A stretch of DNA of 64,000 nt from Bacteroidota bacterium (GTDB taxonomy: Bacteria > Bacteroidota > Bacteroidia > Chitinophagales > Chitinophagaceae), in assembly GCA_018268105.1 (NCBI GenBank), contig JAFDXG010000049.1, positions 51,513 to 115,512 on the forward strand, written 5' to 3'. The notes under the pieces were generated by a model, which was not told where the DNA came from, ran no database searches, and was given only the letters and a program-made list of their open reading frames with translations. The translations under genes and the position numbers were made by a program. Numbering within the stretch: the first letter of the stretch is position 1; every line of letters starts with the position of its first letter. Positions 33,937 to 42,673 of this stretch are shown piece after piece.

Positions 33937-35844
33937 ATGAGCATGGTAGATTCTTTCGAAAAAATTTCCTGTAAAATTTTTCCTGACTTTAAAGCAGGTT
34001 CAAAATTTGCAGCAGCAGAAATTGCAGGATTAATCAGACAAAAACAAAAAGAAGGAAGAAAAGCCGTTTTGGGGATGGCCACCGGCTCGACTCCCAAAAC
34101 ATTATATGCAGAATTAATCAGGATGCATAAAGAAGAAGGGCTCAGTTTTAAAAATGTTATAGCATTTAACCTCGATGAGTATTATCCAATTGATAAAAAT
34201 GCATTGCAGAGTTACCATCGTTTTATGAAGGTGAATCTTTTTGATCACATTGATATTGATCCCGCCAACTGCCATATTCCCAGCGGCGAGTGGAAAAGAG
34301 ACGAAGTGAAAGCACAATCTGCTCAGTATGAACAAATGATTGATGATGCGGGTGGAATTGATTTGCAGATACTGGGTATTGGGGTTAACGGGCATATAGG
34401 ATTTAACGAACCCGGCTCTAGTGTGTATTCCAAAACGCGTCTTGTGACACTTGAGAACTCTACAAGACTGGCTAATTCTTATGAGTTTGCGAATATAGCC
34501 CAGGTGCCTCGCTTGGCTATTACTGCCGGTATCAGTACAATTATGAAGGCAAAAAAAGTTATTTTGCTTGCCTGGGGACAGATGAAGGCTCCGGTAGTAA
34601 AAGCCTCAGCGGAGGAAAATATAACAGAGTCGGTGCCTGCATCATTGTTACAAAATCATGATGACTGTACCTTCATACTGGATGAATCAGCAGCTTCTGA
34701 ACTTACTCGTTTCAAATCACCCTGGCTCACAGGTGAATTTGAATGGACACCCAAAATGATTCGAAGGGCAGTGATTAATACCGCCCTGAAACTGAATAAG
34801 CCGGTATTAAGTCTTACCAATAGTGATTATAATGATAATGGTATCGGCGACCTGCTGGTAGAATACGGAGATGCTTATGAAATTAACCTGCAGGTGTTTT
34901 ATATGCTGAGGGACAGTATTACAGGTTGGCCCGGTGGTAAACCCAATGCAGATATCCCCAATCACCCAGAGAGATCTGTACCATATCCCAAAAGAGTGAT
35001 TATATTTTCACCGCACCCCGATGATGATATCATTTCCATGGGTGGTACTTTTCAACGCCTGCACGATCAGGGACATGAGGTGCATGTAGCTTATCAAACG
35101 TCGGGTAATATTGCGGTAACCGATGAATTTGTAACCAGGTTCCTCGATTTCGCAACTGGTTTTGATGAACTATTTGGATTAGATAGTGCAAAGTCAAAAC
35201 AGATATCTGATGAAGCTCGTTCCTATTTCACTCAGAAAAAATCAAGGCAGACAGATACTGATGATATTAGAAATATTAAAGGGCTGATAAGAAGGTGTGA
35301 AGCTAAGGCAACCTGTCGCTATGTAGGGCTTACAGATGACAGGGCGCATTTCCAAAATTTACCGTTTTATGAAACAGGTACTATCGAAAAGAAACCAATG
35401 GGCGAAGCGGATGTAAAGCTTACCATGGAGTTGCTTCGCCAGATAAAGCCACAGCAGGTGTATTGTGCCGGTGACCTTGCAGATCCGCACGGAACGCATA
35501 AAGTTTGCCTCGAAATTGTGTTTGAAGCGATGAAGCGTATAAAAGAAGCTGGTGATGACTGGGTCAAAGACTGCTGGGTATGGCTATATAAAGGGGCATG
35601 GCAGGAATGGGATATTACTGAAATAGAAATGGCGATACCCATGAGCCCTGAACAGGTACTGAAAAAACGTTTCGGAATATTCATTCACCAATCCCAGAAA
35701 GATTCGGTCCCATTTCAGGGAACCGACGCACGAGAGTTTTGGCAAAGAGCCGAAGAGAGAAATGCAAATACTGCAGAACTTTATGCGAGCCTTGGGCTTA
35801 CAAAATATGCAGCAATGGAAGCCTTTGTGAGATGGCACTATTAA
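33937..35844 (+). CDS. nagB: Glucosamine-6-phosphate deaminase fused to a PIG-L/LmbE domain
   Basis: 635 residues. Residues about 10-270 are NagB, with 'GMATGSTPKTLYAEL', 'FNLDEYYPI', 'LGIGVNGHIGFNEPGS' (catalytic His/Glu loop) and 'ILLAWGQMKAPVV'. Residues about 340-635 are a PIG-L/LmbE zinc deacetylase-like domain, starting 'VIIFSPHPDDDIISMGG' (P-H-P-D-D) and with 'DPHGTHKVC'. NagB converts glucosamine-6-P to fructose-6-P and ammonia. The fusion is the common Bacteroidota form, and the second domain may supply N-deacetylation. It has its own promoter and a terminator. Confidence 0.95.
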   Translation: MSMVDSFEKISCKIFPDFKAGSKFAAAEIAGLIRQKQKEGRKAVLGMATGSTPKTLYAELIRMHKEEGLSFKNVIAFNLDEYYPIDKNALQSYHRFMKVNLFDHIDIDPANCHIPSGEWKRDEVKAQSAQYEQMIDDAGGIDLQILGIGVNGHIGFNEPGSSVYSKTRLVTLENSTRLANSYEFANIAQVPRLAITAGISTIMKAKKVILLAWGQMKAPVVKASAEENITESVPASLLQNHDDCTFILDESAASELTRFKSPWLTGEFEWTPKMIRRAVINTALKLNKPVLSLTNSDYNDNGIGDLLVEYGDAYEINLQVFYMLRDSITGWPGGKPNADIPNHPERSVPYPKRVIIFSPHPDDDIISMGGTFQRLHDQGHEVHVAYQTSGNIAVTDEFVTRFLDFATGFDELFGLDSAKSKQISDEARSYFTQKKSRQTDTDDIRNIKGLIRRCEAKATCRYVGLTDDRAHFQNLPFYETGTIEKKPMGEADVKLTMELLRQIKPQQVYCAGDLADPHGTHKVCLEIVFEAMKRIKEAGDDWVKDCWVWLYKGAWQEWDITEIEMAIPMSPEQVLKKRFGIFIHQSQKDSVPFQGTDAREFWQRAEERNANTAELYASLGLTKYAAMEAFVRWHY

Positions 35845-35865
35845 TAGTATATTTCCATAATTAGC

Positions 35866-35886
35866 AAATGCCCTTCGGGGCATTTT
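35866..35886 (+). terminator. nagB: nagB terminator with TTCG tetraloop
   Basis: AAATGCCC (35866-35873), TTCG loop and GGGCATTT (35878-35885) followed by a T-rich run. Confidence 0.85.
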
Positions 35887-35961
35887 CTTTTGGCATTTTT
35901 AGCATGTAACCTTATCTTTGCCGCCCGGCTGAAAAAGGTCGAGAAAAAAAATGAATAAGAA

Positions 35962-36035
35962 GGCCCCGTAGCTCAATTGAATAGAGCATCTGACTACGGA
36001 TCAGAAGGTTTCAGGTTTGAATCCTGACGGGGTCA
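35962..36035 (+). tRNA. tRNA-Arg (anticodon ACG)
   Basis: Acceptor GGCCCCG (35962-35968)/CGGGGTC (36028-36034) with one G-U pair, D arm, anticodon stem TCTGA/TCAGA with loop CTACGGA, so anticodon ACG at 35996-35998. T arm is TCAGG-TTTGAAT-CCTGA and discriminator A. CCA is not encoded. Its last 20 bases plus the next base are repeated exactly at 36090-36110. Confidence 0.97.
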
Positions 36036-36049
36036 CAAAAAATTTTAGG

Positions 36050-36110
36050 TGCCGACGTTGCAGTCGGCATGCTGACCGAAGCGTCAGCATTTGAATCCTG
36101 ACGGGGTCAC
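36050..36110 (+). repeat. Tandem hairpins plus duplicated tRNA-Arg 3' end
   Basis: TGCCGAC-GTTGCA-GTCGGCA (36050-36069) and ATGCTGAC-CGAAGC-GTCAGCAT (36069-36090) are back-to-back perfect hairpins. They run into an exact 21-base copy (36090-36110) of the tRNA-Arg end at 36016-36036. In the copy, TCAG/CTGA can still form a T-arm-like hairpin. Either a relic of integration at the tRNA gene or a local duplication. Confidence 0.7.
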
Positions 36111-36113
36111 CAG

Positions 36114-36140
36114 GCAACTCACCAAAGGGTTGCTTTTTTT
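36114..36140 (+). terminator. Terminator after tRNA-Arg
   Basis: GCAAC (36114-36118) and GTTGC (36129-36133) followed by seven T, just after the duplicated tRNA end. Confidence 0.75.
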
Positions 36141-36244
36141 AGATAAACTGTATCCCATCGGCCAACCCCATATAGTTTTTAAATGGTACCGCGGCGATTT
36201 TTGCCAGATGGAAGTGAAAATTTTTATTTCTATATCTACAATGT

Positions 36245-38458
36245 TTATTTTTCTACTGTTATTTTCAATAGCCATTTGCATATTTCCTCCTGCATAACTT
36301 CTGTAAAGTGATTGTATGTTTCTGGTTGGTTAAAGTTAAAATGTGAAACAGCTTTTAGGGTAGTATATATTTCGGATACAATTGCTGTAACTTGCTTTAC
36401 ATCATTTTTAGGATGGTGTCTGTCGCTGGTTGGTGCTATTACCAGCAGGTTGGCCGGCGCAATGGCCGATAGTATTTCATCAAAGTCAACAGGTATCCTG
36501 TTTTCATTACCAATAAAAAAACCTAGTCTCGGCAATAACCCGTGAAGATGCGAAAAATGCCGGATGCCTTCTGTTTCTTTATTATCTGTTCTCCATGAAT
36601 CGAATGCACTTACTACGGCTGTCCCTTTAATTCGATTATCAAGAGCGGCTGTGAATAAAGCAACAGTTCCACCCAAAGCGTAACCGGTTAAAAAAATATT
36701 ATTCCTATCAATAAAATCCATTCGATTGATTGCGTCATCTATAATCATCCTTGTGTCAGCTACCATTTTACCCATAACGGACCATTGGGGATAGCGACTA
36801 TAAAAATTAGTAAACTCATCAATACGGGTGCCATAGCCGATCATATCAAATGCCAAAACAGCAAAACCTGACTGGGTGAAATTATGAATAATGGATTCGC
36901 TTCTTCTGCGGTAGCCTGTACCGTGAGAATACTCGTGTAAAAAAATTACAAGCGGAAGCTTTTGGCTGTTAGCCACAGCTTTTATTTTTGTTTGTTTGGG
37001 TAAGTATAAGTTGGCCCATAAATATTCTCCGGCAGCATTATAAGGGCCTATGATTATTTCTTTTATTTCCTTGTTCAGAACCGGCTTCATGATTACAGCG
37101 GCGAGATAATCATCAGTCGGGTTTTTATTAGCAGTGTCTATTTTTCCATTTGCGGAAATGCCCGCTGGTTCTTCACCCAATAGCCAATTTATTTGCTGTC
37201 TTATTTTTTGTTGAAAAGCCGGTATATCTTCATCTTTATTTTTCAGTGAGAGTGTTTTGTGTTCAGGAAAATTCAGCGGATCAATGTGTTCATTACTTTT
37301 TTCTTTCCATTTTTCAAATGAATAATTATAATAAAGTTTGTTTTCAGGCTTAACCGGAGTTCTTCCAAAAATATAATCGAAGAAATCTATATAGTTCTCA
37401 ATATCCCGCGCCGATGTACCATGCCGTCCATTTCTGAATAGTATTCCCAGGTTGCTCTCGGCATTTTCAAACTGATATACCTTTTTAGCGGAATTAAAAG
37501 CCTGCTCAATACCCCAGGGGCCTCCTTCACTTTCAGTGAGGGCAGAGCTAAGCATTAATCCCCTGGGCGCAATCAATGCCATCAGAGAGTTTTGATCAAC
37601 CGGAAGTTTATTTTCCTTTCCAATAAATAAACGGAGACGTGTATGAAACCAATCCGGAAAGTTTTTTGTAATGTCATCTATTGATTCATTGTCAAATGAG
37701 TCATCAGTATAACGAAAAGGATTTTCGCCGCCAGTGCCGGCGCTGCTGCTTACAACAGCTTTTATACGATCATCAAAGGCAGCAGCCATTAATGATTGTT
37801 TGCCGTTGCGGGAATGGCCGGTCAGTGCAATTTTTGCAGTGTCAACTTCAGAAAGCATATACAGGTAATCTATAGCACGGCCTGCAGCCCAGGCTCTTCT
37901 CATCAAAGTGGCGAATGAAGATTCAGGGTATAAGGAAGTGTAATTTTTAGTGTCATCTTTATCATCCGCTCCAGCATACACGCATCCAATGTATCCCCGT
38001 CTTACTGCAATTTGCGCCCAGCCACGGTGGTTCCACTGTGTCATAAAAACAGGGAGTTTTTTTTGGGTAGGTGGAATCATCAGTTCCACCGTTAATTTTG
38101 CTTTGTTGCGCGGGCCGAAATATAATTCTACCAGTCTTATCAGGACTCCATTTTCTTTTTTCTCAGAAAGCAATTTTACATTTATTGAATCAGGGGCTGG
38201 TGGTATTGTTCCGGCTATCCAATATTGATATTGTTCTTTTATCCATTTCCTTTTATTCTGCCATTGTTCTTTATTGACTATAGGAATATTTTTTATCCCC
38301 TCATCTATTAGCAATGGATCAGGTGAGAAAGGAATGAAGGGAAGATGATTAATAGATTCGTTATTATTATTGGTGGCTGGCAGTTGTGCAATAACAATAA
38401 TTGTACAAAGCTGGAAAGAAAACGAACAGATAAATAGGTGAAACATTTTTTTCTTCAT
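36245..38458 (-). CDS. Two-domain alpha/beta hydrolase (CE15-like esterase plus degenerate second domain)
   Basis: 737 residues from the ATG at 38458 (MKKKMFHLFICSFSFQLC), which opens a signal peptide; the longer frame adds 12 residues. The first hydrolase domain (about 50-380) has the nucleophile motif TGHSRNGKQ (S216), like the G-C/H-S-R-x-G-K motif of CE15 glucuronoyl esterases, and 'FRNGRHGTSA' with a likely catalytic His. The second (about 400-737) resembles acetyl-xylan-esterase-type hydrolases ('FLHEYSHGTGYRRR', 'LAFDMIGYGTR', 'HGLLPRLGFF'). There the nucleophile motif reads GYALGGT, with Ala594 (codon 36677-36679) in place of serine. So the second domain is probably inactive or structural. 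It is exported and could de-esterify a plant glycan. It lies 95 bases beyond the amidase on the same strand. Confidence 0.85.
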   Translation of the reverse strand: MKKKMFHLFICSFSFQLCTIIVIAQLPATNNNNESINHLPFIPFSPDPLLIDEGIKNIPIVNKEQWQNKRKWIKEQYQYWIAGTIPPAPDSINVKLLSEKKENGVLIRLVELYFGPRNKAKLTVELMIPPTQKKLPVFMTQWNHRGWAQIAVRRGYIGCVYAGADDKDDTKNYTSLYPESSFATLMRRAWAAGRAIDYLYMLSEVDTAKIALTGHSRNGKQSLMAAAFDDRIKAVVSSSAGTGGENPFRYTDDSFDNESIDDITKNFPDWFHTRLRLFIGKENKLPVDQNSLMALIAPRGLMLSSALTESEGGPWGIEQAFNSAKKVYQFENAESNLGILFRNGRHGTSARDIENYIDFFDYIFGRTPVKPENKLYYNYSFEKWKEKSNEHIDPLNFPEHKTLSLKNKDEDIPAFQQKIRQQINWLLGEEPAGISANGKIDTANKNPTDDYLAAVIMKPVLNKEIKEIIIGPYNAAGEYLWANLYLPKQTKIKAVANSQKLPLVIFLHEYSHGTGYRRRSESIIHNFTQSGFAVLAFDMIGYGTRIDEFTNFYSRYPQWSVMGKMVADTRMIIDDAINRMDFIDRNNIFLTGYALGGTVALFTAALDNRIKGTAVVSAFDSWRTDNKETEGIRHFSHLHGLLPRLGFFIGNENRIPVDFDEILSAIAPANLLVIAPTSDRHHPKNDVKQVTAIVSEIYTTLKAVSHFNFNQPETYNHFTEVMQEEICKWLLKITVEK

Positions 38459-38553
38459 ATAATAGCTTTTATCGCCAGTAATGTTATGGGCCAATGAGTG
38501 TCATTTTTAAATTTATTCCGTTTAGTTGCCAAACGACTCATTCCTGAAACTTA

Positions 38554-40158
38554 TTATAGTTCGGGAGGTCTTATAAAACCAGGCGTTAGAGGTTGAAGTA
38601 ATTTTGCAAAATACAATAACTCCGGCTCTGAGAAACACGGACCAATAATTTGAATAGTAATTGGTAAACCATCTTTGTTTAAGCCAAGTGGAATTGTTAT
38701 TGAGGGACATTCAATAGGATTAAGTATGGTGGTGTAAGGTGCATAATTAAAATACGAAATAGTTTTACCATCAATGTTTATCGGAGTTCCTTTCGGACAT
38801 TTTTTAAAAGCAGGGCCATAAGTAATCGGACAAATAAGAAAATCATATTGTTTGAAAAAAGATTCCCATTTTTCTTTTAATAATTTATTTTCTCCAAGCC
38901 ATTTTGTCCATGCTGAATCATCGGGATTTTTTATCGCTTCATAAAAGGGAGTTAATGTACCTGTGCCATCATCCCAGGGTTTCATATTTTTACTGATAGA
39001 TTTTCTTTCTTCTTCTGATAATCCCTCACCTGCCAGTAGACCAAGGCAGACGAAGTACGACCGCATCATTTCATTATAAGTATCGGGTGCAGTTTTCATT
39101 ACAGACGCAGCATGTTGGGTTAAGGAATCTATAAGCTGGTTTAGTTTTTCCTTCACATCTTTACTTGCTTTAGGAGTAGCGCTTCCATTTTCCCAGTCGT
39201 CTATCCAGGCCAGGCGATACTGGTTTATTTTTCTTTCTGAAGGTTTTTTCCAGTTTATGGGTTGCTGAATAGCCGTGTCAGGTTTTGCATCACGTAGAAT
39301 TAACCATGCAACTTCCAAATCTTCTGGTGTGCGGGCCATTGGACCAGCAACATTTAGTGCGAACCTTCTTTTTTTAGTTGCTATTCCGGGTCCGTCTCCC
39401 TGGGTAATATTTAATGATCTGAATGTAGTTTTTAATCCATATAACCCGCAAAAAGAAGATGGCAAACGTATACTGCCACCCAAATCACTGCCCAATTCAA
39501 TTGTGGTGAAGCCTGCTGCTAATGCTGCAGCCGCACCCCCTGAACTTCCTCCGGGTGTTCTTGTTGTATCATAGGGATTGCTAGCCGGCGGGTATATTTC
39601 ACCCTGTACCTGAAAGTCCATCAGCATTGTTGGAATATTGGTTTTCCCAAGAATAATGGCCCCCGATTTTTTTAATTGTTTAATCAATTCTCCATCCTCC
39701 GGAGCAATGAAATCTTTATGCAATAATGAATTTAATGTAACAGGAGATCCTTTAATCCAATATTCTTCTTTTACTGTTACAGGTACACCATGTAAGGCTG
39801 ATAGTTGCTGGCCTTTTGCTATTGCTTCATCCGCTTTTGCTGCTTCTTCCAGAGCTTCTTTCTCTCTGAGCCAAACTATTGCATTGTATTTGTAGTTGTT
39901 ATTTTTAATATTCGTAATAAACTCTTTTACGATATCGACAGATGTAGCTTCATGGTTGCGGATCATTGCTGCCAGTTCCAATGCAGATTTAAACAGATAT
40001 TTTCCTTTAACCGGCAGACTGTCTTTTGGTTTTGAAAATAATCCGGCATCCTGATCATGATAACTTTCAATTTTTTTGTCTGGTGATGAACAGTTATACA
40101 TAATCAAATTAACAACGATGAGCAAATAAAATCCGATTACAGGCTTCTTATAGTACAT
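38554..40158 (-). CDS. Amidase-signature hydrolase, lipoprotein
   Basis: 534 residues with a lipoprotein signal ending in MYNC. The amidase signature runs GGSSGGAAAALAAGF with 'GSDLGGSIRLPSSFCGLYGLK' (seen as GSDLGGSIR and CGLYGLK). The catalytic lysine is in 'VTVKEEY', so the Ser-cisSer-Lys triad is complete. It hydrolyses an amide bond in the periplasm or on the outer membrane, and the substrate is unknown. It is followed on the same strand by the two-domain esterase and divergent from the sigma/FecR/SusC block. A GTACGTACAC-type half palindrome lies in the shared upstream region at 40308. Confidence 0.92.
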   Translation of the reverse strand: MYYKKPVIGFYLLIVVNLIMYNCSSPDKKIESYHDQDAGLFSKPKDSLPVKGKYLFKSALELAAMIRNHEATSVDIVKEFITNIKNNNYKYNAIVWLREKEALEEAAKADEAIAKGQQLSALHGVPVTVKEEYWIKGSPVTLNSLLHKDFIAPEDGELIKQLKKSGAIILGKTNIPTMLMDFQVQGEIYPPASNPYDTTRTPGGSSGGAAAALAAGFTTIELGSDLGGSIRLPSSFCGLYGLKTTFRSLNITQGDGPGIATKKRRFALNVAGPMARTPEDLEVAWLILRDAKPDTAIQQPINWKKPSERKINQYRLAWIDDWENGSATPKASKDVKEKLNQLIDSLTQHAASVMKTAPDTYNEMMRSYFVCLGLLAGEGLSEEERKSISKNMKPWDDGTGTLTPFYEAIKNPDDSAWTKWLGENKLLKEKWESFFKQYDFLICPITYGPAFKKCPKGTPINIDGKTISYFNYAPYTTILNPIECPSITIPLGLNKDGLPITIQIIGPCFSEPELLYFAKLLQPLTPGFIRPPEL

Positions 40159-40307
40159 TGTTTATAGCATGAAGTTGTTAGAAATGATCAGTAAAATTTT
40201 CTTTATATATCCGTGTCAAATTCAAATATCAATGATTCAACTGGTAATATAAAACTGTGTTATGAATAGTTTAGTCAGGATTGTAAAAGATATTTTACCG
40301 TTTTAGG

Positions 40308-40319
40308 TTACGTACACGA
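40308..40319. promoter_or_regulatory. Operator-like site A
   Basis: GGTTACGTACAC followed by GAATATATT. It differs at two positions from the perfect palindrome GTGTACGTACAC at 58978 and shares the flank 'CGTACACGAATATATT' with site B. Confidence 0.5.
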
Positions 40320-40564
40320 ATATATTGAAAAAGGATTATACAGATTGTTTAATCATTTCAATATTTTATAAAATGATTATTGGGATTGCTCTCAATTGTT
40401 TCAGGTAAACTTAAAAATTTAAAAATTTTGAATAGAGAATATGTTGTTTCTCTTTTTAGCAATACTAAATCAAAAACTACTTTTACTGACCGGATTATTA
40501 GATTCGCTTGTTTGAAAGTGTATTTTTTTGTAAAAATTGTAGTACAAATAAATAAAAAAGTGTT

Positions 40565-40588
40565 ATATTCGTGTCCGTACACGGATAT
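40565..40588. promoter_or_regulatory. Operator-like palindrome B upstream of the sigma gene
   Basis: Arms ATATTCGTGT (40565-40574) and ACACGGATAT (40579-40588) match at nine of ten positions around CCGT. The core GTGTCCGTACAC is one base from the perfect site at 58978. It lies 22 bases before the sigma start codon. The even palindrome with central CG is LacI-like (inference). Confidence 0.65.
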
Positions 40589-40610
40589 ATTTTCCGGTGA
40601 TGCTGTCCAT

Positions 40611-41234
40611 ATGCAAAACCTGTTTTTAAAACTTATACCAATATATACTAATTGCGTGACGGCTGAAATATTACATACTGACTATTACCTGCTTGATCAG
40701 GTTTCGGGAGGTGATACCACTGCTTTTGAAGCAATTTACCTCCGCTACTGGCGTCCTTTACTGAATGCAGCTTATAAAAGATTAAAAGATAAACAACAGG
40801 CCGAGGATATTGTACAAAATGTGTTTCTGAGATTATGGAACAAGAGGGAGCATCTTAACATACTCAGTCTGTCGGCTTACTTGCATGGTGCGGTACGTTA
40901 TGAAGTATTAAAGTTTATTTCCCGCAGTAAAGGCACCTTATTTTTTCATAGCCTTTTGGAAGAAGTCATAATGGATGCTGAAAGTGCAGATGCTAAAATA
41001 CTATCCAGCGAAATGATGGAGCTGGTACTTGCTTATGCGCAAACACTACCACAAAAAAGACGAAACATTTTTCTTTTACATCTGCAGGACAACTTATCTA
41101 CAAAACAAATTGCCGATACACTCCAGGTTACACAAAAAACCGTTCAAAATCAACTTCGTACTGCTTTAAATGGACTGCAGGCTGAGGGTATTCCAACAAT
41201 TTTAGTAATACTGGCTTATATACTTAATCTATAG
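40611..41234 (+). CDS. ECF RNA polymerase sigma factor
   Basis: 207 residues from the ATG at 40611. Region 2 (about 38-85) reads 'FEAIYLRYWRPLLNAA' and 'QQAEDIVQNVFLRLWNKR'; region 4 (about 140-185) reads 'LPQKRRNIFLLHLQDNLS' and 'TKQIADTLQVTQKTVQNQL'. It is normal length for Bacteroidota SusC-linked ECF factors. Longer in-frame starts (to 40380) run through the operator. Followed by FecR and an STN-containing SusC, so it probably activates the SusC1 operon when the receptor senses its ligand. Site B may add a second layer of control. Confidence 0.92.
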   Translation: MQNLFLKLIPIYTNCVTAEILHTDYYLLDQVSGGDTTAFEAIYLRYWRPLLNAAYKRLKDKQQAEDIVQNVFLRLWNKREHLNILSLSAYLHGAVRYEVLKFISRSKGTLFFHSLLEEVIMDAESADAKILSSEMMELVLAYAQTLPQKRRNIFLLHLQDNLSTKQIADTLQVTQKTVQNQLRTALNGLQAEGIPTILVILAYILNL

Positions 41235-41341
41235 GGAACAGGTTTTTAAGCTTCAGTAGTTATTCGCAAAAAAAAACTTTCAAATTCTTTGGGAGTTTTT
41301 CTTTTTTATGGGGCATATATAGAAAATACCCGATTTTGAGT

Positions 41342-42550
41342 ATGTTGTCTAAAGACCAAATAGATCGTTTAAATAAACTGGTTAAAAAATACTTTCGGAG
41401 AAAAGCTACCACTAAAGAGACAACCTTTGTAGAGAAGTATTATCAATACTTTGATCATTCTGCTGATCTCACTGATTCCCTCTCAGAAATTGATAATGAT
41501 GACCTTCAGCGTAGGATGCTTGAAAAGATAAAAGAAGAAATGTCTGGTGACAAAGACAAACCTTCTTCAATACGCAATAAGTGGATTGGCAGGATGATGG
41601 CTGCTGCGGCAGTAACGCTTATTGTGGTAGGTGGAACAATCTTTTTTCAAGCAGCCTGGAAAAATAATAAAGTAGAAGAGATAAGGGCAGTGATTGTGCC
41701 TGTACAAAATGATGTGGCGCCGGGAGGAAATAGAGCAATGATAACTCTGGAAGATGGTTCCCGTATATTCCTGGATAGCTCAAATAATGGAACTATTTCG
41801 CAACAGGACAATATACAGGTTGTCAAGCTTACTGATGGAGAAGTTGTATATAAGAAACTGGATAATAGAAGTTCCCGTGTATCAATCAATACAATGACCA
41901 CACCAAGAGGTGGGCAGTATCAATTGACTTTGGCAGATGGTACAAAAGTTTGGATGAATGCAGAGTCTTCAATTACTTATCCTACTGCTTTTACCCAAAT
42001 CGAAAGAAAAGTGGCTATTACCGGGGAGGTATATTTTGAAGTAGCCCCAATGTATCATAAGGGTGACCAGCGTAAAGTTCCTTTTATTGTAAATGTTAAT
42101 TCAACTACCGGGGTGGGAGATATGGAGATACAGGTGCTGGGAACCCATTTCAATGTTAACACTTATGCTGATAATGGATCAACCACTACTACTCTTTTAG
42201 AAGGTGCAGTGCTCATTAAAAATAATAAGGAAGAAAAAATACTTAAGCCAGGACAGCAGGCAGCGGTACAGCATACAATAAAGGTGAATGATAATGTAGA
42301 TACAGAATTGGTAATGGCCTGGAAAAACGGCTTTTTTTCTTTTAGTAATACCAGCTTAGAAATGGTAATGAAACAATTGGCAAGATGGTATGACGTAGAT
42401 GTACTTTTTGAGGACAAGAAACCTGATATGAAATTCTGGGGTAGTATAAGTATGAATTCCAACTTATCTCAGGTGCTGAAGATATTAGAAGAAAGTAAAG
42501 TGAATTTCCGGATTGAAAATAAAAAAATAATCGTGTTATCAAATCGGTAA
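41342..42550 (+). CDS. FecR-family anti-sigma factor
   Basis: 402 residues from the ATG at 41342; a TTG six bases earlier is possible. A cytoplasmic N-terminal part (about 1-80) would bind the sigma factor. One membrane helix (MAAAAVTLIVVGGTIFF, about 84-100) follows, then the periplasmic FecR domain, with 'TPRGGQYQLTLADGTKVWMNAESSITYP' (seen as TPRGGQYQL, DGTKVWMNAESS) and a C-terminal DUF4974-type region ('KILEESKVNFRIENKKIIV'). It senses the STN domain of SusC1. It begins 107 bases after the sigma gene. Confidence 0.93.
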   Translation: MLSKDQIDRLNKLVKKYFRRKATTKETTFVEKYYQYFDHSADLTDSLSEIDNDDLQRRMLEKIKEEMSGDKDKPSSIRNKWIGRMMAAAAVTLIVVGGTIFFQAAWKNNKVEEIRAVIVPVQNDVAPGGNRAMITLEDGSRIFLDSSNNGTISQQDNIQVVKLTDGEVVYKKLDNRSSRVSINTMTTPRGGQYQLTLADGTKVWMNAESSITYPTAFTQIERKVAITGEVYFEVAPMYHKGDQRKVPFIVNVNSTTGVGDMEIQVLGTHFNVNTYADNGSTTTTLLEGAVLIKNNKEEKILKPGQQAAVQHTIKVNDNVDTELVMAWKNGFFSFSNTSLEMVMKQLARWYDVDVLFEDKKPDMKFWGSISMNSNLSQVLKILEESKVNFRIENKKIIVLSNR

Positions 42551-42577
42551 AAGCTAAAAATAAAAGAGTAAAAAAAA

Positions 42578-42604
42578 CCGGATTCTGCTGAAGACAGAAC
42601 CCGG
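42578..42604 (+). promoter_or_regulatory. Hairpin between fecR and susC1
   Basis: CCGG (42578-42581) plus TTCTG (42583-42587) pair with CAGAA (42595-42599) plus CCGG (42601-42604). There is no U-run, so it is more likely an mRNA processing or stability element than a terminator. Confidence 0.3.
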
Positions 42605-42673
42605 GAAATATTTGAGTTATCAAAAACAATCGGTAAGACTATTTATTGAATTAACCCCAAACAAAGCAAAGTT

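Larger units (their letters stand above)
40159..40610. other. Divergent control region between amidase and sigma factor
   Basis: About 450 bases with no credible gene; the open frame here is an in-frame extension of the sigma gene with un-protein-like composition. It holds two operator-like sites (40308-40319 and 40565-40588), 262 bases apart. Confidence 0.5.

Noticed and set aside
37741..38228. Plus-strand ORFs inside the esterase gene
   Set aside because: Antisense shadows of a clearly coding minus-strand gene.
40380..40610. 77-codon N-terminal extension of the sigma factor
   Set aside because: It would run through the operator palindrome, resembles translated non-coding DNA, and ECF factors of this type begin near 40611.
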